Source: Sipunculus nudus
Taxonomy: Eukaryota > Annelida > Sipuncula > Golfingiida > Sipunculidae
Direction: 5' to 3'
Length of the DNA: 64,000 nt
NCBI GenBank assembly: GCA_026874595.1
Contig: CM049309.1
Coordinates: forward strand, 96,866,723-96,930,722
Position 1 is the first letter of the stretch. The number at the start of each line of letters is the position of its first letter. This document shows positions 35,928 to 48,045 of this stretch, piece by piece. The position numbers and the translations under genes are program-made. The notes beneath the pieces were generated by a model. That model was not told the origin of the DNA. It was given only the letters and a program-made list of their open reading frames with translations, and searched no databases.

Positions 35928-36837
35928 TGTTATGTGGTAAGAGGTGTTAATATCTATTATAAATAATTACTGATTTTTACGCAATATTTTGGTACACATA
36001 AGATCAGTTACCAGTTCAGCAGATGGAAAGACAGATAGAGCGACAAGGAGAAATGATAATAGCCTAAATTGGTGTACCAACGCATTGTCTACCATTGTAA
36101 GACAGGTGTTTGGATTCCGATCTCCATATGTCGGTTAGCATATAGGTTTAGAAAAGAAGCTGATAAATGAGTATTTTAATGGACATAAATTCTGAATGCA
36201 GACAACCAGTGATTACTATAGACTGTTATAGCCATGAGAACGTAAACTTAATCAAGTAAGTCAAAATAGATTCTGTTATTATAGGCATCAGCAGAAGCCA
36301 GGTTTAGATCTGGATGACAGTGTAAAATGATATAAAATTCAAAGGTACGGTGAATACCGGCCTACGCATAAGGCAGTAATTTAGGACAGGAAAACAGTAC
36401 CAAAAGTGAGTCAGTAAGTAGCTGGGTCACACAGAATTGATCAGGAGACAAATATATACCCTGAATATATTAATGACAGGAATATAATGATATTACATGA
36501 GTTTTAGGTAAAACAAGGAAAAAGTTTGTGCGTAGGCGAAAGCTGAAGCCATATATGGTTATCTAAACATTCAGGCATGTCATAATGACACACATCCAAT
36601 ATCCAATAGAAAAAGTGTAAGATGATGTAAAGGTTTGTGACGTAGTAATACTGATACAAAAACCTGTGTTGGGCTGGGAACTGGCAGACAGACCCACGCC
36701 ATCATCAACATGTAAACCAAGACAACTGGAAATAAAACAGCACAATATCCAACTTGGACTGTCTCAGTTATTCACCTGACGCGCAGTGTGACTGTGTTAT
36801 GGCCAGGGAAGAACTCCCCTAATTCCCCATTGTAACA
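35928..36837. mobile_element. Candidate solo LTR, about 910 bp
   Basis: The segment starts TGTTATG and ends TGTAACA, so it has TG...CA ends with a short inverted repeat. It interrupts A0 at CCCTGGTGGT/AATACAAAATC, which is continuous in A10 at about 62541-62560. Flanking GTAC and ATAC could be a 4-5 base duplication with one change. No coding domain was seen. It is called a solo LTR because of the ends and size; the parent element is unknown. Confidence 0.5.
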
Positions 36838-36901
36838 ATACAATACAAAATCTAAAATGTAGCATAGCCTAGAATAAGAATGATTCAAATACAGAAAATA
36901 A

Positions 36902-38114
36902 CTAGACATTCCTTGGCACCGCTGGTGCCATAGTATCGCCAGACAAATGAGGTTTTGTGGTATTTTGTTGATATAATGTGATGTATTTGTATTTTAGCAA
37001 TGAATGTGAGAAACATTTGTACAAAATATAGGAATATTTTGGATTGGGAAGGACAAATGATCAAAGGGTTTTTGACTTATAATGCTTACAGTGCTGTCAA
37101 GTGGCCCTTTTTAAGATCTTCATGATTTTATGTTTTTCACCAAATATGGGAATATTCAAGGTCAAGGTCACTCTCATAGACACGGTCATGACCCCAAATC
37201 AATAAACTGCATTCCAAAATATCCAACATTTGAAAAAAAGAATTTAATTTAAAAAAAAAAAATTTAAATTAAATTAAATTTTAAAATTAAATTTAAAATT
37301 AAATATACCTCATTCCATAAACCATATCTATATACATGTATAACATGAAAGAAATCTGTCCATTACTGTTTGACTTATAATGCTCACAGTATATACTGTC
37401 AAGTGGCAATGATGGGGTATTCAAAGGCGCAAAAAACAAGAAAAGGACAACATGTGGCGCCATCTTCTGCAAAAGACAAAACTATCCAAGATCTTCCGTC
37501 AACTTGATTTTTGGACCAATCCATGCATCCCTTTTTAAGATATTCATGATTTTATGTGATTTTCACCATATATGGTAATATTCAAGGTCAAAGCCACTCT
37601 CAAAGGAAAGGTCATGACCCCAATTTTAATATACATCATCCCATAACCCATACCTATGTACATGCATAATATTAAAGAAATCTGTCAATCAGTTTTTGAC
37701 TTGTGATGCTAAAAGTACTGTCAAGTGGCAATGATGGGGGTATTAAACGGCACAAAAAGAAGAAAAGGATACTAGGTGGCACCACCAGTTTCCGGTACAT
37801 TACATCACTATCCAAGATCTTTGTCCAACTTGATTTTTTAATAAATCCATGAAAGATTTCTTGAGATATTTAAGAATTTGTGTGATTTTCCCCCAAAATG
37901 GATCTATTCAAGGTCAAGGTCACTCTCCTAGTTGAGGTCATGACCCCATTTTAAATAGGCTTCGTCCTCTCACCTATATCTATAAATGTGTCAAGTTTGA
38001 AAAAGATCCTTGTATATTTTTTGAGTTATTGTGTCCAAAAGAAATTTCTGCGGCGGCGGCGGCGGCGCAACCGTGCCTAAACCATAGTATCTCCAGACTA
38101 TGTCTGGCGATACA
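36902..38114 (-). mobile_element. Family C element C1, about 1.2 kb
   Basis: The left end is CTAGACATTCC, then the palindrome TTGGCACCGCTGGTGCCA and the arm GTATCGCCAGACA. The right end is the hairpin GTATCTCCAGAC, loop TAT, GTCTGGCGATACAA, preceded by CGGCGGCGGCGGCGGCG. Core units carry TCAAGGTCAAGGTCACTCT and CATGACCCC phrases. One has GGTGGCACCACC (about 37775) and one TGTGGCGCCATC (about 37451). Flanks AGAAAATA and TAACATTCATC match uninterrupted A sequence at 25155 and 62597. Confidence 0.8.
38051..38067 (+). repeat. (CGG)n run near the C1 right end
   Basis: A GCGGCGG run just inside the terminal hairpin. The same placement is seen in C2 (59413-59434). Confidence 0.85.
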
Positions 38115-38227
38115 ATAACATTCATCTAGTGGGGGTCTGGGGGTCACGTGACTAACATGGAGGCATGAGATGGGTCGTTTAGGGTCTCCGCATAAATATA
38201 AGTTTGTAGCCTGGAAAGAATAGCAGA

Positions 38228-39088
38228 ATGCCACCCAGACAACAACGAAAAGCCAAAGGGGCAGAAAAGGTCAGTGAAAGTGAAACTCCTGACACTATAG
38301 AGTCATATTTCTCTAGAGAAAGTGAACTCCAATTACCTGATACACCATCCACAGTGGAGATGGCCGAGGCGAGCAATGCTAGCTTCAGTGCACTGGAGAA
38401 ACGGTTGACAAGTTTGATTACAACAGTGGCCGACAGTATAAAGGCCCAGTGTGAACAAATTCGTACAGAACTGGGTGAACAGATTAGAAATAGCTCACAG
38501 AATTTACAAGAAATATTAGAAATTACCCAGCAAGAAGTTGAAGACTTGAAAGAAGAAAAAATAAAATTAGAAAACAGAGTGAAAGAGCTGGAGGTGAAAT
38601 TGAATGAAAGTAAAACAGAGTTGAAATCATTTAAACAAGAAATGAACGATGCTTTAAATCAACTAGAGAGACACAGCCGTGAATATAACATACAAGTGAA
38701 AGGGCTGAAGGAGGAGAAGGGAGAAAATACACGTCAAGTAACTGTAATAAAAATGATAGAAAGACAAGGTGCTGGAAGAGCTGAGTTACTGAATGAAGAG
38801 ACAGAGGTGGCTCACAGAACTGGACAATGGAAAGACAATAGAGACAGGCAGATCATAGTCAGGTTATACAGTAGGGAGGACAGACAAGAAATACTGAAGA
38901 AAACGAAAAGGAGAGGACCAGAAGGGCGAAATATGGTAATAGAGGATTTTACAAAAGCAGATTGGGAGCTGAGAAAAAAAGCTCTCCCTCAAATGAAGAG
39001 GGCGCATAACGATGGGCTGAAGGTTACATTCCACAAAGGAAAACTGGTTGTGAACGGGAAGTTGTGGATATTGAATAGAGAACACTGA
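38228..39088 (+). CDS. LINE ORF1 protein (L1 ORF1p-like, 286 residues)
   Basis: L1-type ORF1 proteins bind LINE RNA as coiled-coil trimers and act as nucleic-acid chaperones. The N-terminus is basic (PPRQQRKAKGAEK). A long heptad-rich coiled coil covers about residues 52-150, with ELEVKLNESKTELKSFKQEM in its middle. An RRM-like segment starts at about 152 (YNIQVKGLKEE) and includes AHRTGQ and RQIIVRLYSREDRQEIL. The C-terminal domain (about 230-286) has MVIEDFTKADWELRKKALPQ and a final GLKVTFHKGKLVVNGK. This is the standard layout, and the length is close to that of L1 ORF1. The start at 38228 is the first ATG after about 100 bases of 5' leader. The frame is fully open, in contrast to ORF2 of the same copy. 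Confidence 0.85.
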   Translation: MPPRQQRKAKGAEKVSESETPDTIESYFSRESELQLPDTPSTVEMAEASNASFSALEKRLTSLITTVADSIKAQCEQIRTELGEQIRNSSQNLQEILEITQQEVEDLKEEKIKLENRVKELEVKLNESKTELKSFKQEMNDALNQLERHSREYNIQVKGLKEEKGENTRQVTVIKMIERQGAGRAELLNEETEVAHRTGQWKDNRDRQIIVRLYSREDRQEILKKTKRRGPEGRNMVIEDFTKADWELRKKALPQMKRAHNDGLKVTFHKGKLVVNGKLWILNREH

Positions 39089-39639
39089 AGCCGAGGATTA
39101 CAGACCTCGGAATGCATAAAGGATATTTAAACGATGTGGTCAGTTAAAACCGCAAACAGGATAATAGAACCTGACTGGCACAACACAATACGGACTTATA
39201 AATACTTGGTGTTAACCAATCAGCGTCTAAAACAGGGACAGCGCCATCTGCAGGAAATATGAATAACTAGTACAAACTTTTCGAGCAAGAAGCGCCATCT
39301 GACGCTGGATGGTAGAGACTTATCAATGTTTATGAGTGACTTGATGATACCCAGCTTAATGTGTGAACCTAACCCGTAACCGAGTATGGAAATATATAAA
39401 CATAATATGAGTTTAAACCTGTTACAAATGTTAGATGGAAGGATTTACTGGTGAGTATATAATATTCTTAGAGCACGGTAAGAGCAAGTTTTGTGCAATG
39501 CAATGTAATATTATTAGTTTTGATTCCAGGCGAGTTGCCGTTTTTTCATGCTGTCTGTGTTGACACTATTGGTAAGAAGTATGTAGTGAAAAATAATTAT
39601 TAAATACTGTACTTGTATTGTTAATAATTATATAAAAAA
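39089..39639 (+). other. LINE inter-ORF region, left part
   Basis: Non-coding sequence between ORF1 and the D insertion; no motif recognised. Together with 41023-41838 the inter-ORF region is about 1.4 kb, long for an L1-type element. Confidence 0.5.
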
Positions 39640-41022
39640 CTAGATGTGTCGGAACGACACGAATGCCCCCGCCTGGGGGAAATTAGAAACATTTGTTAAA
39701 TTTTATAAAATTTTTTAAGTTCAGGAGGTGTCGTATGGCCAAAAGTAGGTCAACGGGGACGAAACGCGAACTCGATCTGTAACTGGTCATTATCTGGCCA
39801 CACATAAAAAATCAGGGTGGTATCTGCAGGCATTGCGGAAAAAAAATCCATACATATGCATTTGTTATGAAAATTTCTATTTTTCATGAAACTTTCTATG
39901 TTCAGGAGCAGTTGAATGGTCAAAAGTAGGTAAACTGAGACAAAACAAGAACTTGATCTGTAGATGGTCATTATCTGCCCACACACCAAAAATCAGGCCC
40001 GTATCTGCAGTCATTGCGAAAAAAAGTCTGTACATGTGCACTTGTCATGAAAATTTATATTTTCTATGAAATTTTCTATGTTAGGGCACTGTCAAACAGT
40101 CAAAAGTAGGTCAACGGGGACGAAACGCGAACTTGATCTGTAACTGGTCATTATCTGCCCACACATAAAAAAATCAGGGTGGTATCTGCAGGCATTGAGG
40201 AAAAAAAGTCCATACATATGCATTTGTTATGAAAATTTCTATTTTTCATGAAACTTTCTATGTTCAGGAGCAGTCGAATGGTCAAAAGGAGGTCAACTGA
40301 GACAAAACAAGAACTTGATCTGTAGATGGTCATTATCTGCCCACACACCAAAAATCAGGCCCGTTTCTGCAGTCATTGCGAAAAAAAGTCCGTACATGTG
40401 CACTTGTCATGAAAATTTATATTTTCTATGAAATTTTCTATGTTAGGGCACTGTCAAACGGTCAAAAGTGGGTCAACTGGGACAAAACATGAACTCAATC
40501 TGTAACTGGTCATTATCTGGCCACGCACCAAAAGTCAGGCCAATATCTGCTGGCATTGTGAAAAAAAGTCTGTACATGTGTATTTGTCATGAAAATTTCT
40601 ATTTTTCATGAAATTTTCTATGTTCAGGAGCCGTAAAAGGGTCAAAAATAGGTCAACCGGGACGAAACGCGAACTTGATCTGTAACTGGTCAATATCTGC
40701 CAACACACCAAAAATCAGGCCAATATCTGCAGGCATTGCGAAAAAAAGTCCGTACATGTGTATTTGTCATGAAAATTTCTATTTTTCATTAAATTTTCTA
40801 AGTTTAGGAGCCGTAAAACGGTCAAAAGTAGGTCAACAGGGACGAAATACGAACTCGATCTGTAACTGTTCATTATCTGCCCACACACCAAAAATCAGGC
40901 CAATATCTGCAGGCATTGCGAAATAAAGTCTGTACAACTGTTTGAATTCAGAATGACGGAATGATGGAAGGACGGACATGGGTAAAACTATATGCCCTGG
41001 CCACTTTGTGGCGGGGGCATAA
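39640..41022 (-). mobile_element. Family D element with 180-bp tandem core
   Basis: Left end CTAGAT, hairpin GTGTCGGAACGACAC, then the arm ATGCCCCCGCC. The right end is the hairpin GCCCTGGCCAC, TTT, GTGGCGGGGGC and then ATAA, preceded by GGAAGGACGGACATGG. Core units start at about 39718, 39898, 40079, 40260, 40440, 40620 and 40800, a period of 180-181. Units two and four, and three and five, resemble each other most, so a 361-bp dimer was probably duplicated. Recurrent text includes ACTTGATCTGTA, GGTCATTATCTGCCC and ATCTGCAGGCATTGCG. No GGTGGCGCCACC was found, unlike in families A, B, C and E. Confidence 0.85.
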
Positions 41023-41838
41023 AAACTCATATTTGGGTTTGCATATACTGGTTGTCATGAGATATATAATATTTGAGCGGTTTGTAAGATGGGCTGAAAA
41101 TCCGTATTATCAATACTATTTTCAATTTGATAAATAAGAGCTTACTTTTCATAGGGGTCGGGTCACTGAGTGTAAATGTGTTTTAATAAGGTAAGATATA
41201 TATACATGTATTAAACTTTATAATTTATGGTCGGATACTGTGCGAAAATTAAGATTATATTTTTCAGTGGGAATTAATAGTTGAACCAAGGGACACACCA
41301 ACGCACACGCATTGAAAATGTTGTATTGAGATCTTGGTCAATTACATTTTAATATATTTATATCGATGTTTTAATATATATATTCATATGAAAAGTGGAG
41401 AAAAAAAAGTCTGTCATATTTTCAAAACATAAAAAAAAAGTAAAAATAGATACATAATTAAAATTGGAGACCATTATTGTTAGTCTCTTAAAATCATCGA
41501 GCAAAGGAAAGTGGTCTGCAGCTCGATGATAAGAATTCATATCCAAGGATTTCAAAGATAGAAACAAAATGGAAAATTAGTGGAATATATTATGATATCC
41601 ATAGATGGTAAATTAGACAGGACAGGACTTTCTATACTGATAGTTTTTGGTTGATCTAGAAATCTGGTACAATATAGGAATAATGTACAGAAATTCATAC
41701 ACTTATATTTGCATCTGTATGTCTCTATCAATCAAAATGTAGATCTAAACAAATTCATTAACTCTGTTACCCAGTGTAGTATTTCTGCTTTTATGTGCAA
41801 CTGTTTAACAAATTTTACAAACAAAGAAAAAACTTTAT
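41023..41838 (+). other. LINE inter-ORF region, right part
   Basis: AT-rich sequence before ORF2. No motif recognised beyond short A and T runs. Confidence 0.5.
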
Positions 41839-43103
41839 ATGTCAGATATTAAACTACTAAGTATAAATGTGAGAGGTTTAAGAAACTTCAAAAAGAGAAG
41901 GTCCATCTTCACTTGGGCCAGAAAACACAAAGCAAGCTTACTTTTAATACAGGAAACCTACAGTGAGCCAGGGGATGAATTTACTTGGAAAAATGAATGG
42001 GGAGGATATGTTATAATGAGTCACGGTAGTACACATAGTCGAGGGGTAGCTTGTTTCATATCGGGAAATTTACATTGCGAATATAAAGAGATCTATAAAG
42101 ATGAGGAGGGAAGATTAATTATTTTGCAATTAGAAGTTAATGAAACAACATTCATAATCATAAATATATACTCAAATACACAAATGATAAGTGTAAGCAA
42201 GTTGTGTTTTTCAAAGAAATTATTAAAAAATTAGAATTATTCAATGTGAAACAAGAGGATAATATACTGATGGGAGGAGATTGGAATACAGCTCTTACTC
42301 GAGATGATTAAAAAGTTGGATCAGTCATCCTAAAAACAAGAGCAATAAATGAAATAATCAATATAAAAGGAAGATTAGACTTACAAGATATCTGGAGAAT
42401 CAAACACCCTTATTTAAATAAATTAAATGGAGACAAACTTCTAAGAAAATTTATACCAGAATAGATTATTTTCTTACATCTTCAGAACAACAAGACAGAG
42501 TGTCAGATGTTCAAATAATTCCTGCTATTAAATCAGATCATTCTGGAGTAATACTCTCTTTAAAAGAAGATATATCAGAGAGATGGGGAAAAGGTTACTG
42601 GAAATTTAATAATAAGCTCTTACAGGACAGGGTTTACTTAGACTTGATGTTTTCAAAGCTAGATGAATGGTTAAGGGATGATAATGATGATAATCCAAAC
42701 TTTGTTTCTAAAATACAAATCAGAAAAGAAACCATAAGGTATGCAAAAACTAAATGCAGGGAGACATGAGAGAGAGAACTGTGTTTGATCGGGGAAATAC
42801 AAGAGATAGAAGATAAAGAGGAGGAAACAGAAAGATACAAACAACTCAATAATGAATTACAGGATTTATATGATGCAAAAACTGAAGGAATAATAACCAG
42901 GGCAAAAATAAGATAGATTGAACAAAGAGAAAAAAGTACAAAGTATTTTTATAATCTAGGAAAAAAGAAATGGAAATAGGAAACAAATTAAGAAATTAAT
43001 AGATGAGGATGGACACATTATAATAGGAACTAAGAATATTTTAGAGGAAGAAAAGAGATTCTTTGGAAATCTGTATGCCTCAAAACAATGTTCAAAAGAA
43101 AAT
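41839..43103 (+). pseudogene. LINE ORF2: AP-like endonuclease and spacer, broken
   Basis: The endonuclease nicks target DNA to prime reverse transcription. The start is MSDIKLLSINVRGL. Motifs in order: NVRGL, LLLIQETY (catalytic Glu), SRGVACFIS, IIINIYSN, GGDWNTAL (about 42271-42295, catalytic Asp), a RIDYFLTSS-like segment (about 42450-42480) and KSDHSGVILSL (SDH). These match the APE-type endonuclease of L1/Tx1 LINEs. At least two frameshifts (near 42200 and 42440) and stops at about 42307 and 42914 break the frame. The rest is a Glu/Lys-rich linker up to the reverse transcriptase. Confidence 0.8.
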
Positions 43104-43627
43104 TTGGTCTTTAATGATTTTTTTAGGAATAAATACATTCCAAACCTTTCACCTGAAGAACAGGAAATGTGTGAGGGATATTTGTCTTTGGAGGAATGTT
43201 TTAAAGCATTAAAAACCTTTAAAAAGAATAAATCTCCAGGTAATGATGGTTTGTCAGCAGAATTTATTATACATTTTTTGGAAAAACTAGGATTGGTGAT
43301 GGTTAATAGCTTTAATTATTCTTTGGATACTGGTAGTTTGACAGCATCACAGAAACAAGCAGTTATCACTCTGGTTGAAAAGAAAGACAAAGATAGGACT
43401 AAAATTAAAAACTGGCGTCCTATTTCTTTATTAAATATTGATTATAAGATTATGACAAAAGCTCTATCATTTAGATTAAAAACAGTCCTATCAAAACTAA
43501 TTCATGAAAATCAACATGGCTTTATGAAAAATACATCCATAACAGAGGCCGTTAGAACTATTTTGGATGCTGTTTATTATACAAATCAAAGAAATTTGGA
43601 TGGTATACTTCTCACAATAGACCTAAA
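43104..43627 (+). pseudogene. LINE ORF2: reverse transcriptase, first part
   Basis: Open for 175 codons. It contains KKNKSPGNDGLSAEFI, NWRPISLLNIDYKIMTKAL and HENQHGFMKNTSITEAVRTI, and then the start of catalytic motif A, ILLTIDL, where the first Asp binds metal. The frame ends at the A6 insertion, which falls within motif A. The continuation, AFDTLDW, is at 47048. The family-typical spacing is restored across the insertion. Confidence 0.85.
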
Positions 43628-43809
43628 CAAGTGACCCATGGGTCATGACGCTCAGCTGACTGGGAAGATATTCGCAAAAGGAAATTTTATCAATAGAATG
43701 GTAGTATATACCCATTCAACTGAAGCATCAAACAGATTAACCAACAGGCCAAGATTTAGTCTGTATTTATATATCTCAAAAATAGAGAAAAATGTGTAAA
43801 CTTTTAAAA

Positions 43810-44982
43810 CTAGAATACGGGTAACCGACAAGTGACTACATGTATCTGCCAAAATCGGATAGTGAGGCATGGATTGAGTGGCAAGGGGAAATAGAGTGAG
43901 GTATGTTGCATATTAGCATGGATGTCTGCAGCCTAAATGTGTATGTAGGTTGTGCCACCTACCACAAATCCAGAAAGCTGTCCAAGTTGTATACACCTGC
44001 AAAATTTTAGGCAGAAAAGTCAAACCACTACATGTATATGAGCGATTTTTGCCCATGGCAGACAAACAGACAAACACTGTGCAAAAATCTTTGCAGGTAA
44101 CCCCTCCAGTTTTGTGTATGATAAAGACCTATGTGAGATCTAAACACATGCACAATTTTGGCCCAATCGGTCAAATGGTTCCTGAGATATGAGCTTGGAT
44201 GTGTGCAGCGTTAACTAGAATGTAGGTGGCGCCACCTGTCATAAAATCAAGAAAGCTGTCCACGATGTATAAACCTGCAAAATTTTAGGCAGTTATGTCG
44301 AACCACTACAGAGAAATGAGTGATTTTAGGCCACGGCAGACTAACAGACAGACGCTGTGCAAACATTGTTACAGGTGGCGCCACCATTTTTTGTGTATGT
44401 TACAGAGCTATCAAAGGGCTACATTTGTATAAATTTTATTTCCTGATCGGTCAAACGGTTCCCAAGATATAAGCTTGGATGTCATCAGCGTGAACGTGAA
44501 CGTAGGTGGCGCCACCTGTCATAAAATCAAGAAAGGTATCCTGGATGTATACGCATGACGAATTTCAGGTGAATTAGTCAATTCACTGCAGAGATATGAG
44601 TGATTTTAACCCAAGGCAGATGAACAGATGGACACTGTGCAAACATGGTTACAGGTGGCGCCACCATTTTTTGTGTATGTTATAAAGCAATCCAAGGGCT
44701 ACATTTGTATCAATTTTATTTCCTGATCAGTCAAACGGTTCCCGAGATATGAGGGTTTATGAGTGGAAACAGACCCACAAATGGACACTGGATAGAGAGG
44801 AAAGGTCAGAGGTCAACGCAAATTGGTTAGGCACCAGTTCACATGTGACCCGATAATAGGTGTAAGTTTGGGAAAAATCGGTCCATTAGTCTCCGAGGAG
44901 CTCTCTGGAAATGAACGCCTCCGCGGTGGAGGAACTCGGTCAAAAACATAGTATCCGCAAAAATTCGTTTTGGCGGATACAA
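43810..44982 (-). mobile_element. Family B element B2, nested in A6
   Basis: It starts CTAGAATACGGGTAACCGAC with hairpin partner and arm CATGTATCTGCCAAAATCG, and ends with the hairpin GTATCCGCAAAAATTC and GTTTTGGCGGATACAA. The core has two to three units with GGTGGCGCCACC (44226, 44376, 44503, 44653) and 'GGTTCCCGAGATATGAG'. Before the right hairpin is a CTCCGCGGTGGAGGAA segment. Confidence 0.8.
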
Positions 44983-45457
44983 AAATACAGGTGGCTCCAC
45001 CAGTCTGCAGAAACTAATAAAAACACTTAATGGTCAATATCCATGCAAAAAATCATGGTGATCTCTGCATTAGTTGTTCAGATACTTCAGTTTTTGTATC
45101 AAATTGTCCATTATTCTGAGGGATACTTCGGAGTCCTATAGCTTGGAGGATATGGGTAACAGAGACCTAATTTCAAGTTTCCACAGGCACCTTTCATGGG
45201 CCTCCTTGCATGACAAGAATGAAGATTCTAGGTCCAGTTGTTGCGATTTGTACCCTGTTGACAGATAACCACATCTTTAAAGGTCTCAAAAAAAAGAAAA
45301 AAATTGGTAAAAATTTGAAAAAAAAATAGAGGTGGCACACCCAGTCTGCAGAAACTGATGGAACAGCTCATGATGAATATGTATGCCGAAAATCATGACC
45401 ATCAGTGTTGTAGTTATTGAAATACTGCAGTTTTTGTATCAAATTTTCCATTATTCT

Positions 45458-45469
45458 GGGGGGGGGGGG
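45458..45469 (+). repeat. Poly-G tract (12 G) in the A6 core
   Basis: An expansion of the TATTCTGGGGGGT segment, which has 6 G in neighbouring units. It shows how a short G run within a core unit can grow. Confidence 0.85.
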
Positions 45470-47044
45470 TGTATTTTGGACCCATACAGCTTAAAGAATA
45501 TGGGTAACAGAGACCTAATTTCAAGTTTCCATGGAGACTTTTCATGGGTCTCCCTGTGTGTCAAGAATGAAGATTCTTGGTCCAGTTTTTATGATTTGTG
45601 CCCTGTTAACAGATGTTCATATCTTTAAAGGTCTAAAAAATACTGAAAAATTTCGTAAAAAAAAACGAACAAATACAGGTGGTGCCACCAGTCTGCAGAA
45701 ACTTATGAAACACTCCATGATCAATATCCATGCAAACAATTATGGTTATCTCTGCATTAGTTGTTCAGATACTTTAGCTTTTGTATCAAATTTTCCATTA
45801 TTCTGAGCTGTACTTTGGAGTGCCATAGCTCAAAGGATATGGGTAACAGAGACCAAATTTCAGGTTTCCATGGAGACTTATCATGGGTCTCCCTGTGTGT
45901 CAAGAACGAAGATTCTAGGTCCAGTCGTTACGATTTGTACCCTGTTGACAGATAACTACATCCTTAAAGGTCTCAAAAATGGAGAAAACAATTCGTGAAC
46001 ATTGAAAAATACAGGTGGCGCCACCAGTCTGCACAAACTGATGAAACATCTCATGATCAATATGTATGTCGAAAATCATGACCATCAGTGATGTAGTTAA
46101 TGAGATATTGAAGTTTTTGTATGAAATTTTTGACTATTCTGGGGGGTAATTTTGGGCCCCATAGCTCGAAGGATATGGGTAACAGAGACCTAATTTCTGG
46201 TTTCCATGGAGTCTTTTTATAGGTCTCTCAGTGTGTCGAAAATGAAGATTCTAGGTCCAGACGTTACAATTTGTGCCACACTAACAGATGACAGCATCCT
46301 CAAAGGTCTCAAAAATAGAGGAAAAAATCGTAAAAAATCAAACAGTACAGGTGGCGCCACCAGTCTGCAGGAACTGATCGAACATCTCATGATCAATATG
46401 TATGCCAAAAATGAAGACCATCAGTGATGTAGTTATTGAAATATTGAAGTTTTTGTATGAAATTTTTTACTATTCTGGGGGGTACTTTGGGGCCCCATAG
46501 CTCGAAGGATATGGGTAACAGAGACCTAATTTCTGGTTTCCAAGAAGATTTTTCATGGACCTCTCAGTGTGTCAAGAATTAAGATTCTAAGTCCAGTCTT
46601 TATGATTTGTGCCTTGTTAACAGATGTTCACATTTTTAAAGGTCTCAAAAATAGAGAAAAAAATTCGTAAAAAATCAAAAAATACAGGTGGCGCCACCAG
46701 TCTGCAGGAAGTGATGTAACATCTCATGATCAATATGTATGCCAAAAATCATGACCATCAGTCAAGTAGTTAATGAGATATTGAAGTTTTTGTATGAAAT
46801 TTTTGACTTTTCTGGGGGGTACTTTGGGGCCACATAGCTCGAAGGATATGGGTAACAGAGACCTAATTTCTGGTTTCCAAGGAGATTTTTTATGGACCTC
46901 TCAGAATCCCAAGTTACAAGGTTCTAGGTCCAGCGGTTACGATTTGTGCCTGGTTAACGGACGGACAGACGGACAGACGGACAGACGGACGACGGACAAA
47001 GAGTGATCGCTATAGCTCAGATGACTTTCAGTCAGCTGAGCTAA

Positions 47045-48045
47045 AAAGGCTTTTGACACATTAGATTGGAAATATATTTTTGCAATACTTAAACGATTTA
47101 ATTTTGGTGTCAGCTTTATTAAATGGGTGAAAGTTTTGTACAGTAATGTTGAGGCATGTATACTAAATAATGGTTTTTCATCAGGTTATTTTAAGATTGA
47201 AAGAGGAGTGAGACAGGGAGATCCCCTTTCACCATACCTTTTTATTTTGTGCTTGGAGATATTGGCTGTATCAATTCGAAGTAATCCAGATATAAGTGGT
47301 ATACAGATTAAAAACAATGAATTAAAATTAGTGCTTTATGCAGATGATACTACTGTTATAGTTAAAGATACAGATTCAGTTAAAAATGTATTTGACTTAT
47401 TTAAAAAAAAATTGCAAAATACTCGGGTTTAAATATAAACAGAGAAAAAACAGAAGCTATGTGGTTTGGGAAATTTAAGGATAGAACAAATAAACCATTG
47501 GGGCTTAGATGGCAAAACCATGTAAAAGTGTTAGGTACCTATGTGACAAATAACCTTGCCCAAATGGACAAATATAATTTTGAACAAAAAATTCAAAATA
47601 TATATGAAATAACAAATTTATGGAGACAGGAATTTAAGTTTATATGGTAGGATACTAATTGTAAAAACTCTGTGTTTCTCCAAATTTGCACATTTAACTG
47701 CAAACATTCCATTAACAAAAGAGTATAAGGATAGACTTAATAAAATAATATGGGCTTTTTTATGGAAAGGGAAGAAAAGGGGTAAAGTGAGAAGAGAAAT
47801 ATTGATAAAGCCAATATCAGAAGGTGGTATGAATATGTTAGATATAGAGAGTTTCAATGAGACTCAACATGTTATGTGGCTGAAGAAATATTTAGATAAA
47901 TCTAAGAGAGACTGGAAGATGTTCTTTGAATTTTTCTCTCATTAATTTGGAACAATAGAGTTATTAATGGAATGTGAGTATGATGCTAAATTATTAAAAA
48001 ATAAATTACCAGAAATATACATCAGTGATCTGATAGCATGGAAAA
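47045..48045 (+). pseudogene. LINE ORF2: reverse transcriptase, second part
   Basis: It resumes with AFDTLDWKYIFAILKRF and carries motif B (GVRQGDPLSPYLFILCLEIL) and motif C (LVLYADDTTVI), the YADD catalytic site at about 47337-47348. Then come a frameshift near 47430, EAMWFGKFKD, and LGLRWQNHVKVLGTYV of the thumb region. Another shift near 47650 precedes a Lys/Trp-rich segment (IIWAFLWKGKKRGKVRREIL) that leads to a downstream break at the A7 insertion. Confidence 0.8.

Larger units (their letters stand above)
43628..47044 (-). mobile_element. Family A element A6 in LINE reverse transcriptase motif A
   Basis: It starts CAAGTGACCCATGGGTCATG and then ACGCTCAGCTGA, and ends CTATAGCTCAGATGACTTTC with AGTCAGCTGAGCTAA, after GGACGGACAGACGGACAGAC. 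The core has units starting TACAGGTGGCGCCACCAGTC (or variants) at 44986, 45327, 45674, 46010, 46346 and 46683, a period of 336-347. B2 is nested near the left end. The units show the same phrase order as A4 and the 21536-22218 fragment. Confidence 0.85.

Noticed and set aside
37232..37305. AT-rich alternating palindromic run as an origin or matrix-attachment site
   Set aside because: Low-complexity AAATT text explains it; there is no further signal.
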